Assembly: GCA_964486935.1 (NCBI GenBank)
Contig: CAZAPG010000026.1
Location: 1 to 64,000 of the forward strand
Reading direction: 5' to 3'
Length of the DNA stretch: 64,000 bases
From: CAZAPG01 sp964486935
GTDB lineage: Bacteria > Chloroflexota > Anaerolineae > 4572-78 > J111
Position numbers and translations under genes: made by a program
Shown: positions 15,355 through 23,321 of the stretch, one piece after another
How positions within the stretch are numbered: position 1 is the first letter of the stretch
Layout: every line of letters starts with the position of its first letter
Notes under the pieces: model-generated
Seen by the model: the letters and a program-made list of their open reading frames with translations, nothing else
Database searches by the model: none
What the model was told of the DNA's origin: nothing

Positions 15355-16542
15355 ATGAACATCTATCAAGAAAAAATTGAACAGGCCACGCAGCTATTGG
15401 CCGAGTTCAACCTGGACGTGTGGCTGGTTTTTGCCCGCGAAACCGCCGAGCACACCGACCCGGCGCTGAAAATGCTGGGCCATCTGACCCCGGTCTGGCA
15501 GGCCGCCTTCATTTTTGGCCGCAACGGCGAGCGCATTGCCATTACCGGCGAGGGCGATGATGAGGCCGCGCGCCGCCAAAATCTATTCGACCAGGTGATT
15601 CCCTACACCGCCACCATTCGCAACGACCTGGTCGCCACGCTGACCCGTTTAGACCCGCGCAGCATCGGCCTCAACTACAGCCGCAGCGACGTGAGCGCCG
15701 ATGGCCTGACCTACGGTATGTATCTCAATTTGCAGGAGTACCTCAAGGGGACGCCCTATCTCAACCGCCTGACCTCTGCCGAGGAATTTGTAGACGCCCT
15801 GCGAGGCCGCAAAACGCCGCAAGAGCTGAACCTGATGCGCAAAGCCGCCGCCATCTCGATGGAAATTTTTGAAAAAACCACGGCCTGGCTGCGGCCCGGC
15901 CTCACCGAGCAGCAAATTTATGAATTTGTTCACGCGCAAGCCCGCGAGCGCGGCGTTGAAACCGCCTGGGATGCCGTTCACTGCCCCGGCTTAAACGCCG
16001 GGCCAAATTCGCCCTGGGGACATGTCGGAGCCTCGACTGAAAAAACCGCCGCAGGAACCACGCTCAATATGGATTTTGGCGTCAAAACAGAGGGCTTTTG
16101 CTCAGACCACCAGCGGGTCTGGTATTTTCTGCGTCCGGGCGAAACCGAAGCGCCGCCGGAAGTGGTCAAGGTGTTCGAGGTCGTCAAAGGCGCTATCCAG
16201 GCCGCCGCCGATGTTATCCGCCCCGGCATTCAGGGTTGGGAGGTTGACGCGGTGGCCCGCAACTACATTGTTGACGCCGGCTACCCCGAATATCCGCACG
16301 CTTTGGGCCACTCGGTTGGGCGCTATGCCCACGACGGCGGCACCGGCTTTTACCCCAAATGGGAGCGATATGGAACCAAACCCTACGGGCGCATTACCGC
16401 AGGGCAGGTTTTTACCCTGGAGTTGGGCGTCCGGTCAGAATTTGGCTACATCAGCCTTGAAGAGGAAATTTTAGTCACAGAGCAGGGTTACGAGTGGTTT
16501 ACTCCCCCGCAAAAAGAGCTGATGCTGGTTCCGGCGGATTAA
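15355..16542 (+). CDS. M24-family metallopeptidase (Xaa-Pro aminopeptidase-like)
   Basis: A 395-residue protein with a creatinase-type N-terminal domain and a pita-bread M24 catalytic domain. The five metal ligands are recognisable: the two Asp in NMDFGVKTEGFCSDHQ, His in GHSVGRYAHDGG, Glu in TLELGV and Glu in LEEEILVTEQG. Such enzymes release an N-terminal residue before proline or act on related amide bonds. It lies 11 nt after the permease gene, so imported peptides are the likely substrate. Confidence 0.9.
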   Translation: MNIYQEKIEQATQLLAEFNLDVWLVFARETAEHTDPALKMLGHLTPVWQAAFIFGRNGERIAITGEGDDEAARRQNLFDQVIPYTATIRNDLVATLTRLDPRSIGLNYSRSDVSADGLTYGMYLNLQEYLKGTPYLNRLTSAEEFVDALRGRKTPQELNLMRKAAAISMEIFEKTTAWLRPGLTEQQIYEFVHAQARERGVETAWDAVHCPGLNAGPNSPWGHVGASTEKTAAGTTLNMDFGVKTEGFCSDHQRVWYFLRPGETEAPPEVVKVFEVVKGAIQAAADVIRPGIQGWEVDAVARNYIVDAGYPEYPHALGHSVGRYAHDGGTGFYPKWERYGTKPYGRITAGQVFTLELGVRSEFGYISLEEEILVTEQGYEWFTPPQKELMLVPAD

Positions 16543-16612
16543 TCGCCGGCAATTGACGCGTGACGCTTGTTTTCAAAGGAGTCATCATGAACCTAACGGC
16601 ATACTACCGATA

Positions 16613-16681
16613 ATGAAAAAAGGAGCGCCAAAGCAAAGCTTTCGCACCCCTGAACTTACTTTCATAGGAGAAATTACATGA
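16613..16681 (+). CDS. 22-residue micro-ORF with RiPP leader-like motif
   Basis: It begins MKK and ends FRTPELTFIGEIT. This fits FxxPxLxxxGxxT, the front part of the lasso-leader consensus YxxPxLxxxGxxxxxT. Translation is chained: an AAAGGAG ribosome site drives an 8-codon ORF (16587-16613), whose TAATG overlaps this ATG, and this ORF's stop overlaps the next gene's start (ATGA at 16678-16681). It may be a coupling peptide, a regulatory leader, or a truncated RiPP-type peptide. It has no core after the motif. It resembles, but does not match, the peptides at 49204 and 49306. Chance similarity is possible at this length. Confidence 0.4.
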   Translation: MKKGAPKQSFRTPELTFIGEIT

Positions 16682-17865
16682 TTTCAGAAAAGGCCGCTTT
16701 TAACTACGCCTTGTTGTCAAAACCGGTAGCGCTTTATCCGCGCTCCATTTTTCAGGAATATTTTACGCTAACCGACGCCGATTACAGCAGCGATACGCTG
16801 CGCCGCCTCAAAGCGCAGTTGGCCCCCTATCAGAGTCAGGCCCAGGCAGCGCAGGGGCAGGAAAAGGCTTTTCTCACCCTGCTGGTTCGGGGAGCGGAAA
16901 GCGCCATCTCTTTTCTGGAAAATACCGACCTGTCAACATTTAGCGTGTCGGGTTCCATCGAGGCTTTTTTTGAAGTGGTTCAGGATTATTACCAGAATCG
17001 GCTGGGCCTGGCCTGGCGACAACGCCCCTTCTTTGTGGTTGACCGGTACCCCGAACCGGCGCAAAACGCCAACTGGTTTGCTTCGTCCAATGTGCCGGGC
17101 GGGCCGCGCCCCGGCTACCCCGAGGGAGTCTATTTTTTGCGGCGGCACATGATGCCGGGCGTGGCCGAAATGGGCACGCTGCACGAGAACGTCCACCATC
17201 TGGGCATGGGCAGCGATGATGTGGAGGGCGATTATTTTCGCTTTTTTGATGAAGGCTGCTGTAATTTTCTGGCTTACCTGGTTTACTATCACCATACCGG
17301 CGATATGGCCCACGTGCGCCTTTACCGCACCTTTTTACAGGAAATCAACACCGACCTGTACGAAGACCCGCCCTTTGACCGGATTATCGCCTCGCTGGTG
17401 CAGCAGGTGGGCGTGACCGGCCTCTACCGCCTGATGACCCGCCGCATCAAGGACCGTACCTCGATGGATTGGCTGGCTATTTTAAAAGCCATCGCTGCCG
17501 GCGAAATGAAGGTGGAGCCACAGCCCGGCGAGCCATCCGACGCAGATCTGCCGCCCATTCTGCAAGAATTACAATCCATCGCCGAGCGGGTGATTGCCAT
17601 GATTTCATACCCCGACCGCATGCTGGTGTCGTCTATGGCCTACTTAGCTTTCGAGCAGATGTCTCGAGATGGTTCGGTAAGCGTTGCCGACTTACAAACT
17701 GATTGGGGCCTGTCCGACGCCGCGCTTAACTCAATGATTGACGAATTGGCCGGCGTGTACTACTGGACCAATCAGAGCGGCCATCTCAAACCCTTCCCGG
17801 AAAATAACACCTTCGACCTCTTTTTGAAAACAGGCGTAATGCGGGCAATTCGCCCAGCCAAATAA
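16678..17865 (+). CDS. Putative HExxH zinc metallopeptidase of unrecognised family
   Basis: A 395-residue cytoplasmic protein with no family I can name. Residues 169-173 are H-E-N-V-H (context TLHENVHHLGMG), a HExxH zinc motif, and Glu192 (FDEGCCNFLAY), 19 residues later, could be the third ligand as in gluzincins. The region before it is rich in aromatic residues (FFVVDRYPEP, PRPGYPEGVYFLRRH). The C-terminal half is helical, with a possible winged-helix-like end (VADLQTDWGLSDAALNSMIDELAGVYYW). An AGGAG ribosome site lies 7 nt before the ATG, inside the overlapping micro-ORF. It is the last gene of the peptide-transport operon, which supports a peptidase role. Confidence 0.65.
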   Translation: MISEKAAFNYALLSKPVALYPRSIFQEYFTLTDADYSSDTLRRLKAQLAPYQSQAQAAQGQEKAFLTLLVRGAESAISFLENTDLSTFSVSGSIEAFFEVVQDYYQNRLGLAWRQRPFFVVDRYPEPAQNANWFASSNVPGGPRPGYPEGVYFLRRHMMPGVAEMGTLHENVHHLGMGSDDVEGDYFRFFDEGCCNFLAYLVYYHHTGDMAHVRLYRTFLQEINTDLYEDPPFDRIIASLVQQVGVTGLYRLMTRRIKDRTSMDWLAILKAIAAGEMKVEPQPGEPSDADLPPILQELQSIAERVIAMISYPDRMLVSSMAYLAFEQMSRDGSVSVADLQTDWGLSDAALNSMIDELAGVYYWTNQSGHLKPFPENNTFDLFLKTGVMRAIRPAK

Positions 17866-17994
17866 ACTGTACCCCTTTAAAGAAGAACGGCGTGACGAAC
17901 GACCAATAATTGGGTGAACCCCTTTCGCCATTGGTTAATGTTTAGAAATGAGGCGCGTGCCAGATACCCGGCGCGCGCTTTGCTTTTGCGCCGG

Positions 17995-18080
17995 GGGGTG
18001 CGTCCTGCCCGTCCTGGCCGGGCCAGGGAGCGAAGTCGAAGGGGTATCCCCCCAATTCCCAAAAACTCTGGACGCACCCC
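17995..18080. repeat. Inverted repeat in the intergenic region
   Basis: GGGGTGCGTCC (17995-18005) and GGACGCACCCC (18070-18080) are perfect 11-nt arms around a 64-nt GC-rich loop that contains CCGGGCC and GGGGTATCCCC. The 289-nt gap between 17865 and 18155 otherwise holds nothing I recognise. The element could terminate the preceding operon or be a REP-type element. Confidence 0.45.
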
Positions 18081-18154
18081 GCGCCGCGGCTGATACTTCT
18101 CATTTTTGGCAAGATAGACTATAATCCAGGGCTGTTTACAGCGCATTTGCCATT

Positions 18155-19126
18155 TTGGATAACATTTTGCCAGATTGGGTAACGCACCTTGGAACAACCT
18201 ATCTTGCCGCCGATGCTGCCTGGCGCGTCAACCCGGCCCTGGCCCGCCGGTTTGAAATGCGCCATCTGCTGCTGGGCGCGCTGCTGCCAGATGCTACCCG
18301 CTTCACCATCATTCTGGTTGACATGCTGGACTGGCCCGCCGTGGCCACATTTGTCTATTTAATTCCGTTTCACAGCCTGCTGCTGGTGGGCTTTATCGGC
18401 GGGGCCATTGCCTTGCTTGCGCCCGCAGCCACCGGAGGCAGCTTAAAGGCGTTTGGCCTGATAATGCTGGGCGCGGCGTTTCATTTTTTGCTGGATGATT
18501 TGGAAGGACTCATTGGCTGCGGCAGCACCACTTTCTATCCGTTCTATTTTGGCAAACCACTCAACGGCTGGAACAGCGAGGGCAGTTTAGCCGCAACTCT
18601 GTTGGTGGTCTCGGCTATTGGCCTGGGGCTGGCGCTGGCCCGCTGCGAAAACTGGTCGCCTCTGGCTTTTCGCTTTACCCGGCAGCGGTTGGGCGGGGCG
18701 GCTCTGCTGCTGGCCATAGCGTTGATTTTACCGCTATTTTTCAGGCAACGGATGATTGACCAAAATGCCTACTACCTGGCCTTTGTCGCCCAGCCGGCCA
18801 GCTTCGAGGGGCAACCCGTAGAGTTATGCTTTAGCGAGGTTATCGCCACCCGGCCCGTCACCATCGAAGAGTTTGACACGCCCTTTGCGCTAAACTCTGA
18901 CCTGCCTCTGAACCTGGGCCAGTGGGTCAGCGCGCGCGGCATTTACCGGAACGGCGCAATTCAGCCGCAAACCGTTATTACCCATCGCGGCTTTGCCGAT
19001 GTTCATCTGTCGCTGATTGCCGCTGCGGTATTTGTAGCCTTAATGGTTGACCCGCGCCGGCTGAAACAGGCCGCGCAGCGAGTCGTAATGAGCAGACAAA
19101 ATAACCTTAAACAACGTGTGGAGTAA
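18155..19126 (+). CDS. YdjM/DUF457-like membrane metal-dependent hydrolase
   Basis: A 323-residue protein with about six membrane helices. The sequence around LPDWVTHLGTTY, LLGALLPDATRF, PFHSLLLV and FHFLLDDLEG (His/Asp residues at helix ends) matches the metal-dependent membrane hydrolase pattern of YdjM/DUF457-type proteins. A soluble segment near the C-terminus (about 220-275: ELCFSEVIATRPVTIEEFD...LGQWVSARGIYR) looks like a small beta domain. The start is TTG 18155 without a clear ribosome site, but LPDWVTHL resembles the family N-terminus. The next small gene follows by 4 nt. The biochemical role is unknown. Confidence 0.6.
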   Translation: MDNILPDWVTHLGTTYLAADAAWRVNPALARRFEMRHLLLGALLPDATRFTIILVDMLDWPAVATFVYLIPFHSLLLVGFIGGAIALLAPAATGGSLKAFGLIMLGAAFHFLLDDLEGLIGCGSTTFYPFYFGKPLNGWNSEGSLAATLLVVSAIGLGLALARCENWSPLAFRFTRQRLGGAALLLAIALILPLFFRQRMIDQNAYYLAFVAQPASFEGQPVELCFSEVIATRPVTIEEFDTPFALNSDLPLNLGQWVSARGIYRNGAIQPQTVITHRGFADVHLSLIAAAVFVALMVDPRRLKQAAQRVVMSRQNNLKQRVE

Positions 19127-19130
19127 CCAG

Positions 19131-19340
19131 ATGGAAATAGACTCAAAAAAACAACTTGGGCTTGCGGTTGGGGCTATTATTGGGGCGGTGCTGGGCGCCG
19201 GCGCGGCCTACCTGCTGATGACTGCCCCCTCCGACCCCGAGGAAGAAATCAAACCCGTGACCGGCCGGGAGATCATTAGCCTGACCAGCGCCCTGGCCGT
19301 GCTCATTCGCCGGCTCGATGATTTCCGCCGCCGGATTTAA
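19131..19340 (+). CDS. Small YtxH-like membrane-anchored protein
   Basis: 69 residues from ATG 19131, with GTGGAG 9 nt upstream and 4 nt after the previous stop. One Gly/Ala-rich membrane helix (GLAVGAIIGAVLGAGAAYLLM) is followed by a charged tail ending in RRLDDFRRRI. This looks like a YtxH-type anchor protein. No function is established. Confidence 0.6.
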   Translation: MEIDSKKQLGLAVGAIIGAVLGAGAAYLLMTAPSDPEEEIKPVTGREIISLTSALAVLIRRLDDFRRRI

Positions 19341-19381
19341 TTCAACCAAAAAATTACACCCAACAATGGAGAAAATAAATA

Positions 19382-20692
19382 GTGGCAACCAATAGTCAAA
19401 CCAAAACAAAAGCAGGGTTGGCCAAAGCTTTGGGGCGACCCAAAGTGAAAAAAGTGGTGCTGGCCTACTCTGGCGGGCTGGATACCAGCGTGATTGTGCC
19501 CTGGCTTAAAAACAACTACGGCTGCGAGGTTATTTGCATGTGCGCCAACCTGGGCCAGGAAGAAGAACTGGCCGGCCTGGAGGAAAAAGCCCTGGCCTCC
19601 GGGGCCAGCAAATGCTACATCGAAGACCTGCGCGAGGAGTTCATCACCGACTTCATCTTTCCCAGCCTGCGGGCCGGCGCGGTGTACGAGCGCAAGTATC
19701 TGCTGGGCACCAGCTTTGCCCGGCCCATTATTGCCAAACGCCAGGTTGAAATTGCCGAACTTGAAGGCGCCGACGCCGTCTCGCACGGCGCTACCGGCAA
19801 AGGCAACGACCAGGTTCGCTTTGAGTTAACCTACCAGGCGCTCAACCCTAAATTGCAGGTTATTGCCCCCTGGCGCGAGTGGGAAATTCGCTCCCGGCAA
19901 GACGCGCTGGACTACGCCGCCGAGTTTAACGTGCCCGTGGCCGCCACCGAAAAATCCATCTATAGCCGTGACCGCAATATCTGGCACCTCAGCCACGAAG
20001 GCGGGATTCTGGAAGACCCCTGGCTGGAACCGGAAAAAGAGATGTACCAGATGTCGGTAGACCCCGAAGACGCGCCCAACGAGCCGGAATATGTAGAAAT
20101 TGACTTTCAGGAAGGCATCCCCAAAAAAATCAACGGCACGGCTATGGGGCCAATCAGCCTCATTACCACGCTCAACAAACTTGGCGGGCGGCACGGCGTG
20201 GGGCGGGTCGACCTGGTGGAAAACCGGCTGGTCGGTATGAAAAGCCACGGCGTATACGAAACGCCCGGCGGCGCCATTCTGCTAGAGGCGCACCAGGCCC
20301 TAGAGCAGCTTTGCCTGGACAAGCAAACCCTGCACTACAAGCAGCAAATTGCCCTTAAATACGCCGAGCTGGTTTACAACGGCCAGTGGTTTACCCCCCT
20401 GCGCCAGGCGCTCGACGCCTTTGTTGATGTTACCCAGCGCCACATGACCGGCGCCGTGCGCCTGAAACTTTACAAAGGCGGCCTGATGCTGGTGGGCCGC
20501 CGCTCGCCTTACAGCCTCTACCGCGAAGATTTTGCCACCTTTGGCGAAGAGGACGTATACAACCAGCAAGACGCCGAAGGCTTTATCAAGCTGTTTGGCC
20601 TGCCCATGAAAGTTCAGGCCATGCTCGATATTGAAGGCGTGCGGCGGGGCCTGCACGAAGAGCCGGATTACAGCAAATTTAAGCGAGATTAG
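19382..20692 (+). CDS. argG: Argininosuccinate synthase
   Basis: 436 residues. It joins citrulline and aspartate with ATP in arginine synthesis. AYSGGLDTS at residues 28-36 is the PP-loop ATP site, and HGATGKGNDQVRFE and SIYSRDRNIWHLSHEGG are the conserved substrate blocks. The start is GTG 19382, with GGAG 10 nt upstream, giving an N-terminal extension of about 20 residues before the family core. The stop is 2 nt before argH, so the two are an operon. Confidence 0.96.
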   Translation: MATNSQTKTKAGLAKALGRPKVKKVVLAYSGGLDTSVIVPWLKNNYGCEVICMCANLGQEEELAGLEEKALASGASKCYIEDLREEFITDFIFPSLRAGAVYERKYLLGTSFARPIIAKRQVEIAELEGADAVSHGATGKGNDQVRFELTYQALNPKLQVIAPWREWEIRSRQDALDYAAEFNVPVAATEKSIYSRDRNIWHLSHEGGILEDPWLEPEKEMYQMSVDPEDAPNEPEYVEIDFQEGIPKKINGTAMGPISLITTLNKLGGRHGVGRVDLVENRLVGMKSHGVYETPGGAILLEAHQALEQLCLDKQTLHYKQQIALKYAELVYNGQWFTPLRQALDAFVDVTQRHMTGAVRLKLYKGGLMLVGRRSPYSLYREDFATFGEEDVYNQQDAEGFIKLFGLPMKVQAMLDIEGVRRGLHEEPDYSKFKRD

Positions 20693-20694
20693 GG

Positions 20695-22080
20695 ATGTCT
20701 CAACTATGGGGAGGCCGCTTTAGCGGCGCAACCGACGCGCTCATGCGCCAATTCAACGATAGTATCTATTTTGACCTGCGCCTGTGGGAAGCCGACCTGG
20801 ACGGCAGCGCGGCCTACGCCAAAGCCTTGGCCCGCGCCGGCGTCCTCACCGCAGAAGAAGCCGACGTCATTCTGGATGGGCTGGACGAGATTCGGGCCGA
20901 ATTTGCCCGCAACCAGTTTGAGCTAAGAGCCAGCGATGAAGACATCCATACCGCGGTTGAGCGCCGGCTGGGCGAACTCATCGGCGAGCTGGCCGGCAAG
21001 CTGCACACTGGCCGCTCGCGCAACGACCAGGTAGCCGCCGATACCCGCCTCTGGCTCAGGCGTCAAATTGCGCTGTTGCGCCGCCACCTGGAGCTGTTGC
21101 AGCGAGTCATCATTACCAAAGCCCAGGAAAATATCGACGTGATGATGCCCGGCTACACCCATTTGCAACAGGCCCAACCCATCCGTTTTTCTCACTGGCT
21201 GCTTAGTTACGGCTGGATGTTTCAGCGCGACAAGGAACGGCTGGACGACCTGACCCGCCGCGTTGATGTACTGCCGCTGGGCAGCGGCGCTCTCTCCGGC
21301 AACCCTTTTCATCTTGACCGCGAATTTTTGGCCGGGGAACTTGGCTTTGCCGCCATCTCCGCCAACAGTATGGATGCCGTGGGCGACCGTGATTATATTT
21401 TAGAGTTTCTCGGTTGGGCGGCCATTACCCAGGTTCACCTCAGCCGTCTGGCCGAAGACCTGATTATCTACACCAGCCGCGAGTTTGGCTTTATGACTCT
21501 TGATGATGCCTACGCCACCGGCTCCAGCCTGATGCCCCAAAAGAAAAACCCCGACTCACTGGAGTTGATTCGAGGTAAAACCGGGCGGGTGGTCGGCTCG
21601 CTTACCGGCCTGCTGACCACCCTCAAAGGGCAGCCCTCAACCTACAACAAAGATTCGCAAGAGGATAAAGAGCCACTGTTTGATACGGTTGACACGCTCA
21701 GTATGACCCTGCCCATTGCCGCCGGCGTTATCCGCACCCTTATTCTCAACCCTTCCAGAATTTACGACTCGATGGACAGCGCCATGCTGGCTACCGAACT
21801 GGCCGATTATCTGGTTGATAAAGGGATGCCCTTTCGCCAGGCCCACCATCTGGTAGGGCAAATTGTGCGGCAAGCCATCGCCATCGACCAGCCGCTCAAC
21901 TCATTTCCGCTGGCGGCCTACCGGCAATTTAGCCAGTTGTTTGACCGCGACGTGCATGAGCGGCTCACCTTTAACCGCGCCGCCGACCGCCGCGAGAGCG
22001 TGGGCGGCACCGGCAAATTTGCCGTGCGGGCGCAAATTGAAGCGCTGCGGGAACTGGTTGGCGAGAACGAGGCCCAATAG
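20695..22080 (+). CDS. argH: Argininosuccinate lyase
   Basis: 461 residues. It cleaves argininosuccinate to arginine and fumarate, the last step after argG. The family N-terminus (SQLWGGRFSGATDALMRQFNDSI), the KLHTGRSRNDQVAAD block, the fumarase-superfamily signature GSSLMPQKKNPD, and the C-terminal SVGGTGKFAVRAQIE (usual form SxGGT) are all present. The length is normal. It is tightly coupled to argG. Confidence 0.97.
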   Translation: MSQLWGGRFSGATDALMRQFNDSIYFDLRLWEADLDGSAAYAKALARAGVLTAEEADVILDGLDEIRAEFARNQFELRASDEDIHTAVERRLGELIGELAGKLHTGRSRNDQVAADTRLWLRRQIALLRRHLELLQRVIITKAQENIDVMMPGYTHLQQAQPIRFSHWLLSYGWMFQRDKERLDDLTRRVDVLPLGSGALSGNPFHLDREFLAGELGFAAISANSMDAVGDRDYILEFLGWAAITQVHLSRLAEDLIIYTSREFGFMTLDDAYATGSSLMPQKKNPDSLELIRGKTGRVVGSLTGLLTTLKGQPSTYNKDSQEDKEPLFDTVDTLSMTLPIAAGVIRTLILNPSRIYDSMDSAMLATELADYLVDKGMPFRQAHHLVGQIVRQAIAIDQPLNSFPLAAYRQFSQLFDRDVHERLTFNRAADRRESVGGTGKFAVRAQIEALRELVGENEAQ

Positions 22081-22087
22081 AGCCAAC

Positions 22088-22372
22088 TCAAATCAACTCA
22101 ATCTCAAAATCCACCAACTCACAATCCAGGCGGGTGTTCTCAACCCAGGCGGCTACGCGGGTCAGCAGTCTGTGGGCATAATTGCGGCTGCTGTTAACCG
22201 TAACCACCCCAATGACGGCTGTCTGCCGCGAGTTTTGCCGGTCTACCTCCGAGACGGCCACGTTAAACTCTTTGCGCATGCGGGCCATCAGGCTTTTAAT
22301 CACCTGCCGTTTATCCTTGAGCGAGGCTGAAGCGGGGATATTTAATTCTATTGTGCAAATACCAATTACCAT
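22088..22372 (-). CDS. DUF503 (YlxP-like) protein
   Basis: 94 residues with the DUF503 pattern: VIGICTIELNIPASASLKDKRQVIKSLMARMRKEFNVAVSEV, then VIGVVTVNSS and a C-terminal VDFEIELI. YlxP-type proteins are often found in nusA-infB-rbfA clusters and are thought to act near the ribosome; here it stands alone, convergent with argH 7 nt away. The function is not established. Confidence 0.87.
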   Translation of the reverse strand: MVIGICTIELNIPASASLKDKRQVIKSLMARMRKEFNVAVSEVDRQNSRQTAVIGVVTVNSSRNYAHRLLTRVAAWVENTRLDCELVDFEIELI

Positions 22373-22423
22373 TTGCGATTTTAGATTTTGGATTTACGAT
22401 TGTTTTTGGTCAATCCAAAATTG

Positions 22424-23272
22424 TCAGACTCTTTTCAACCATTTCTCGTTGGCATACTGCTCTGCCCGCAGTTGCTCGGCCAGTTCCTGTTCGCGCGCTG
22501 ATAACGGCATCTCTTTGAGCGTTACATTTAGCTGCGCGGCAAAGCCTTGGGCCAGGGCGGCGATGACCGTATTGTGCGGCACAACTTTGCCCAGCACCCT
22601 TTCCAGGGTGGTTGCCCGCCGGGGCAGCAGTTCCCGCTGTTGCCGGCGCTCATCTTCGGGCAATTTCAACACGTCGATAATCCGATTCAAATCGCCGTAC
22701 AGGGGCAGGGTGCCGTGTTGCAGCACAATTTTTTTGCGCCGCAGTTGGGCGCTGCCGATAAGTTTTTGACCCTGCCAGGTGATTTCGTAGCGTGAAGGCG
22801 TGTCGAAGCAAACCGGACCGCCCCGCGCGGCCTGCCGCTGGGCCAGCACCTCTTCTTTGGTGGATTGCTCGGCCTGCACGCCCAGCTTCTCCAGCCCGCG
22901 CAGCAGGCCAAAACTCAACACCCGGTACGAGGCCACAATGCCGCCTTCGATACGCGGGTCATCTTGCGGAATCATCAGGCTGTAGGTAGCTTCATCGGTA
23001 TGCAAAATGGCCTTGCCGCCGGTGGGCCGGCGGGTCCATTCGTAGCCCAGCCGTTCGATGGCGGCCTCGTCCACTTCGCTCCAGTGCTGGTTGTAGCCCA
23101 GGCTCAGGCAGGGCGGCTGCCATTGAAAAAAGCGCAGAGTGGGCAGGCCGTTACCTTCGGCCAGGGCGTGAACAATGGCCTCGTCGATGGCCATGTTGGT
23201 AGCCCCATCCAATGGCGGGGTAATCAGCAAGCGCCAGGCAGCGGGGGGGTAGGTAGTCGTCAATAAATCCAT
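22424..23272 (-). CDS. Lipoate/octanoate protein ligase or transferase (LplA/LipM family)
   Basis: 282 residues of the biotin/lipoate A/B transferase family. N-terminal WRLLITPPLDGATNMAIDEAI, TLRFFQWQPPCLSLGYNQ, RRPTGGKAILH (the RRxTGGxAxxH substrate-binding motif) and KLIGSAQLRRKKIVLQHGTLPL are present. Cys at VCFDTPSRYEI may be the LipM-type acyl acceptor, which would make it an octanoyltransferase rather than a ligase. It modifies lipoyl domains of pyruvate dehydrogenase or glycine cleavage enzymes. The gene is single on the minus strand. Confidence 0.88.
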   Translation of the reverse strand: MDLLTTTYPPAAWRLLITPPLDGATNMAIDEAIVHALAEGNGLPTLRFFQWQPPCLSLGYNQHWSEVDEAAIERLGYEWTRRPTGGKAILHTDEATYSLMIPQDDPRIEGGIVASYRVLSFGLLRGLEKLGVQAEQSTKEEVLAQRQAARGGPVCFDTPSRYEITWQGQKLIGSAQLRRKKIVLQHGTLPLYGDLNRIIDVLKLPEDERRQQRELLPRRATTLERVLGKVVPHNTVIAALAQGFAAQLNVTLKEMPLSAREQELAEQLRAEQYANEKWLKRV

Positions 23273-23321
23273 CTGTTTTCTAAAAACCCTGATTTACTGC
23301 AATTGTACCCGTTTCTGGCCA

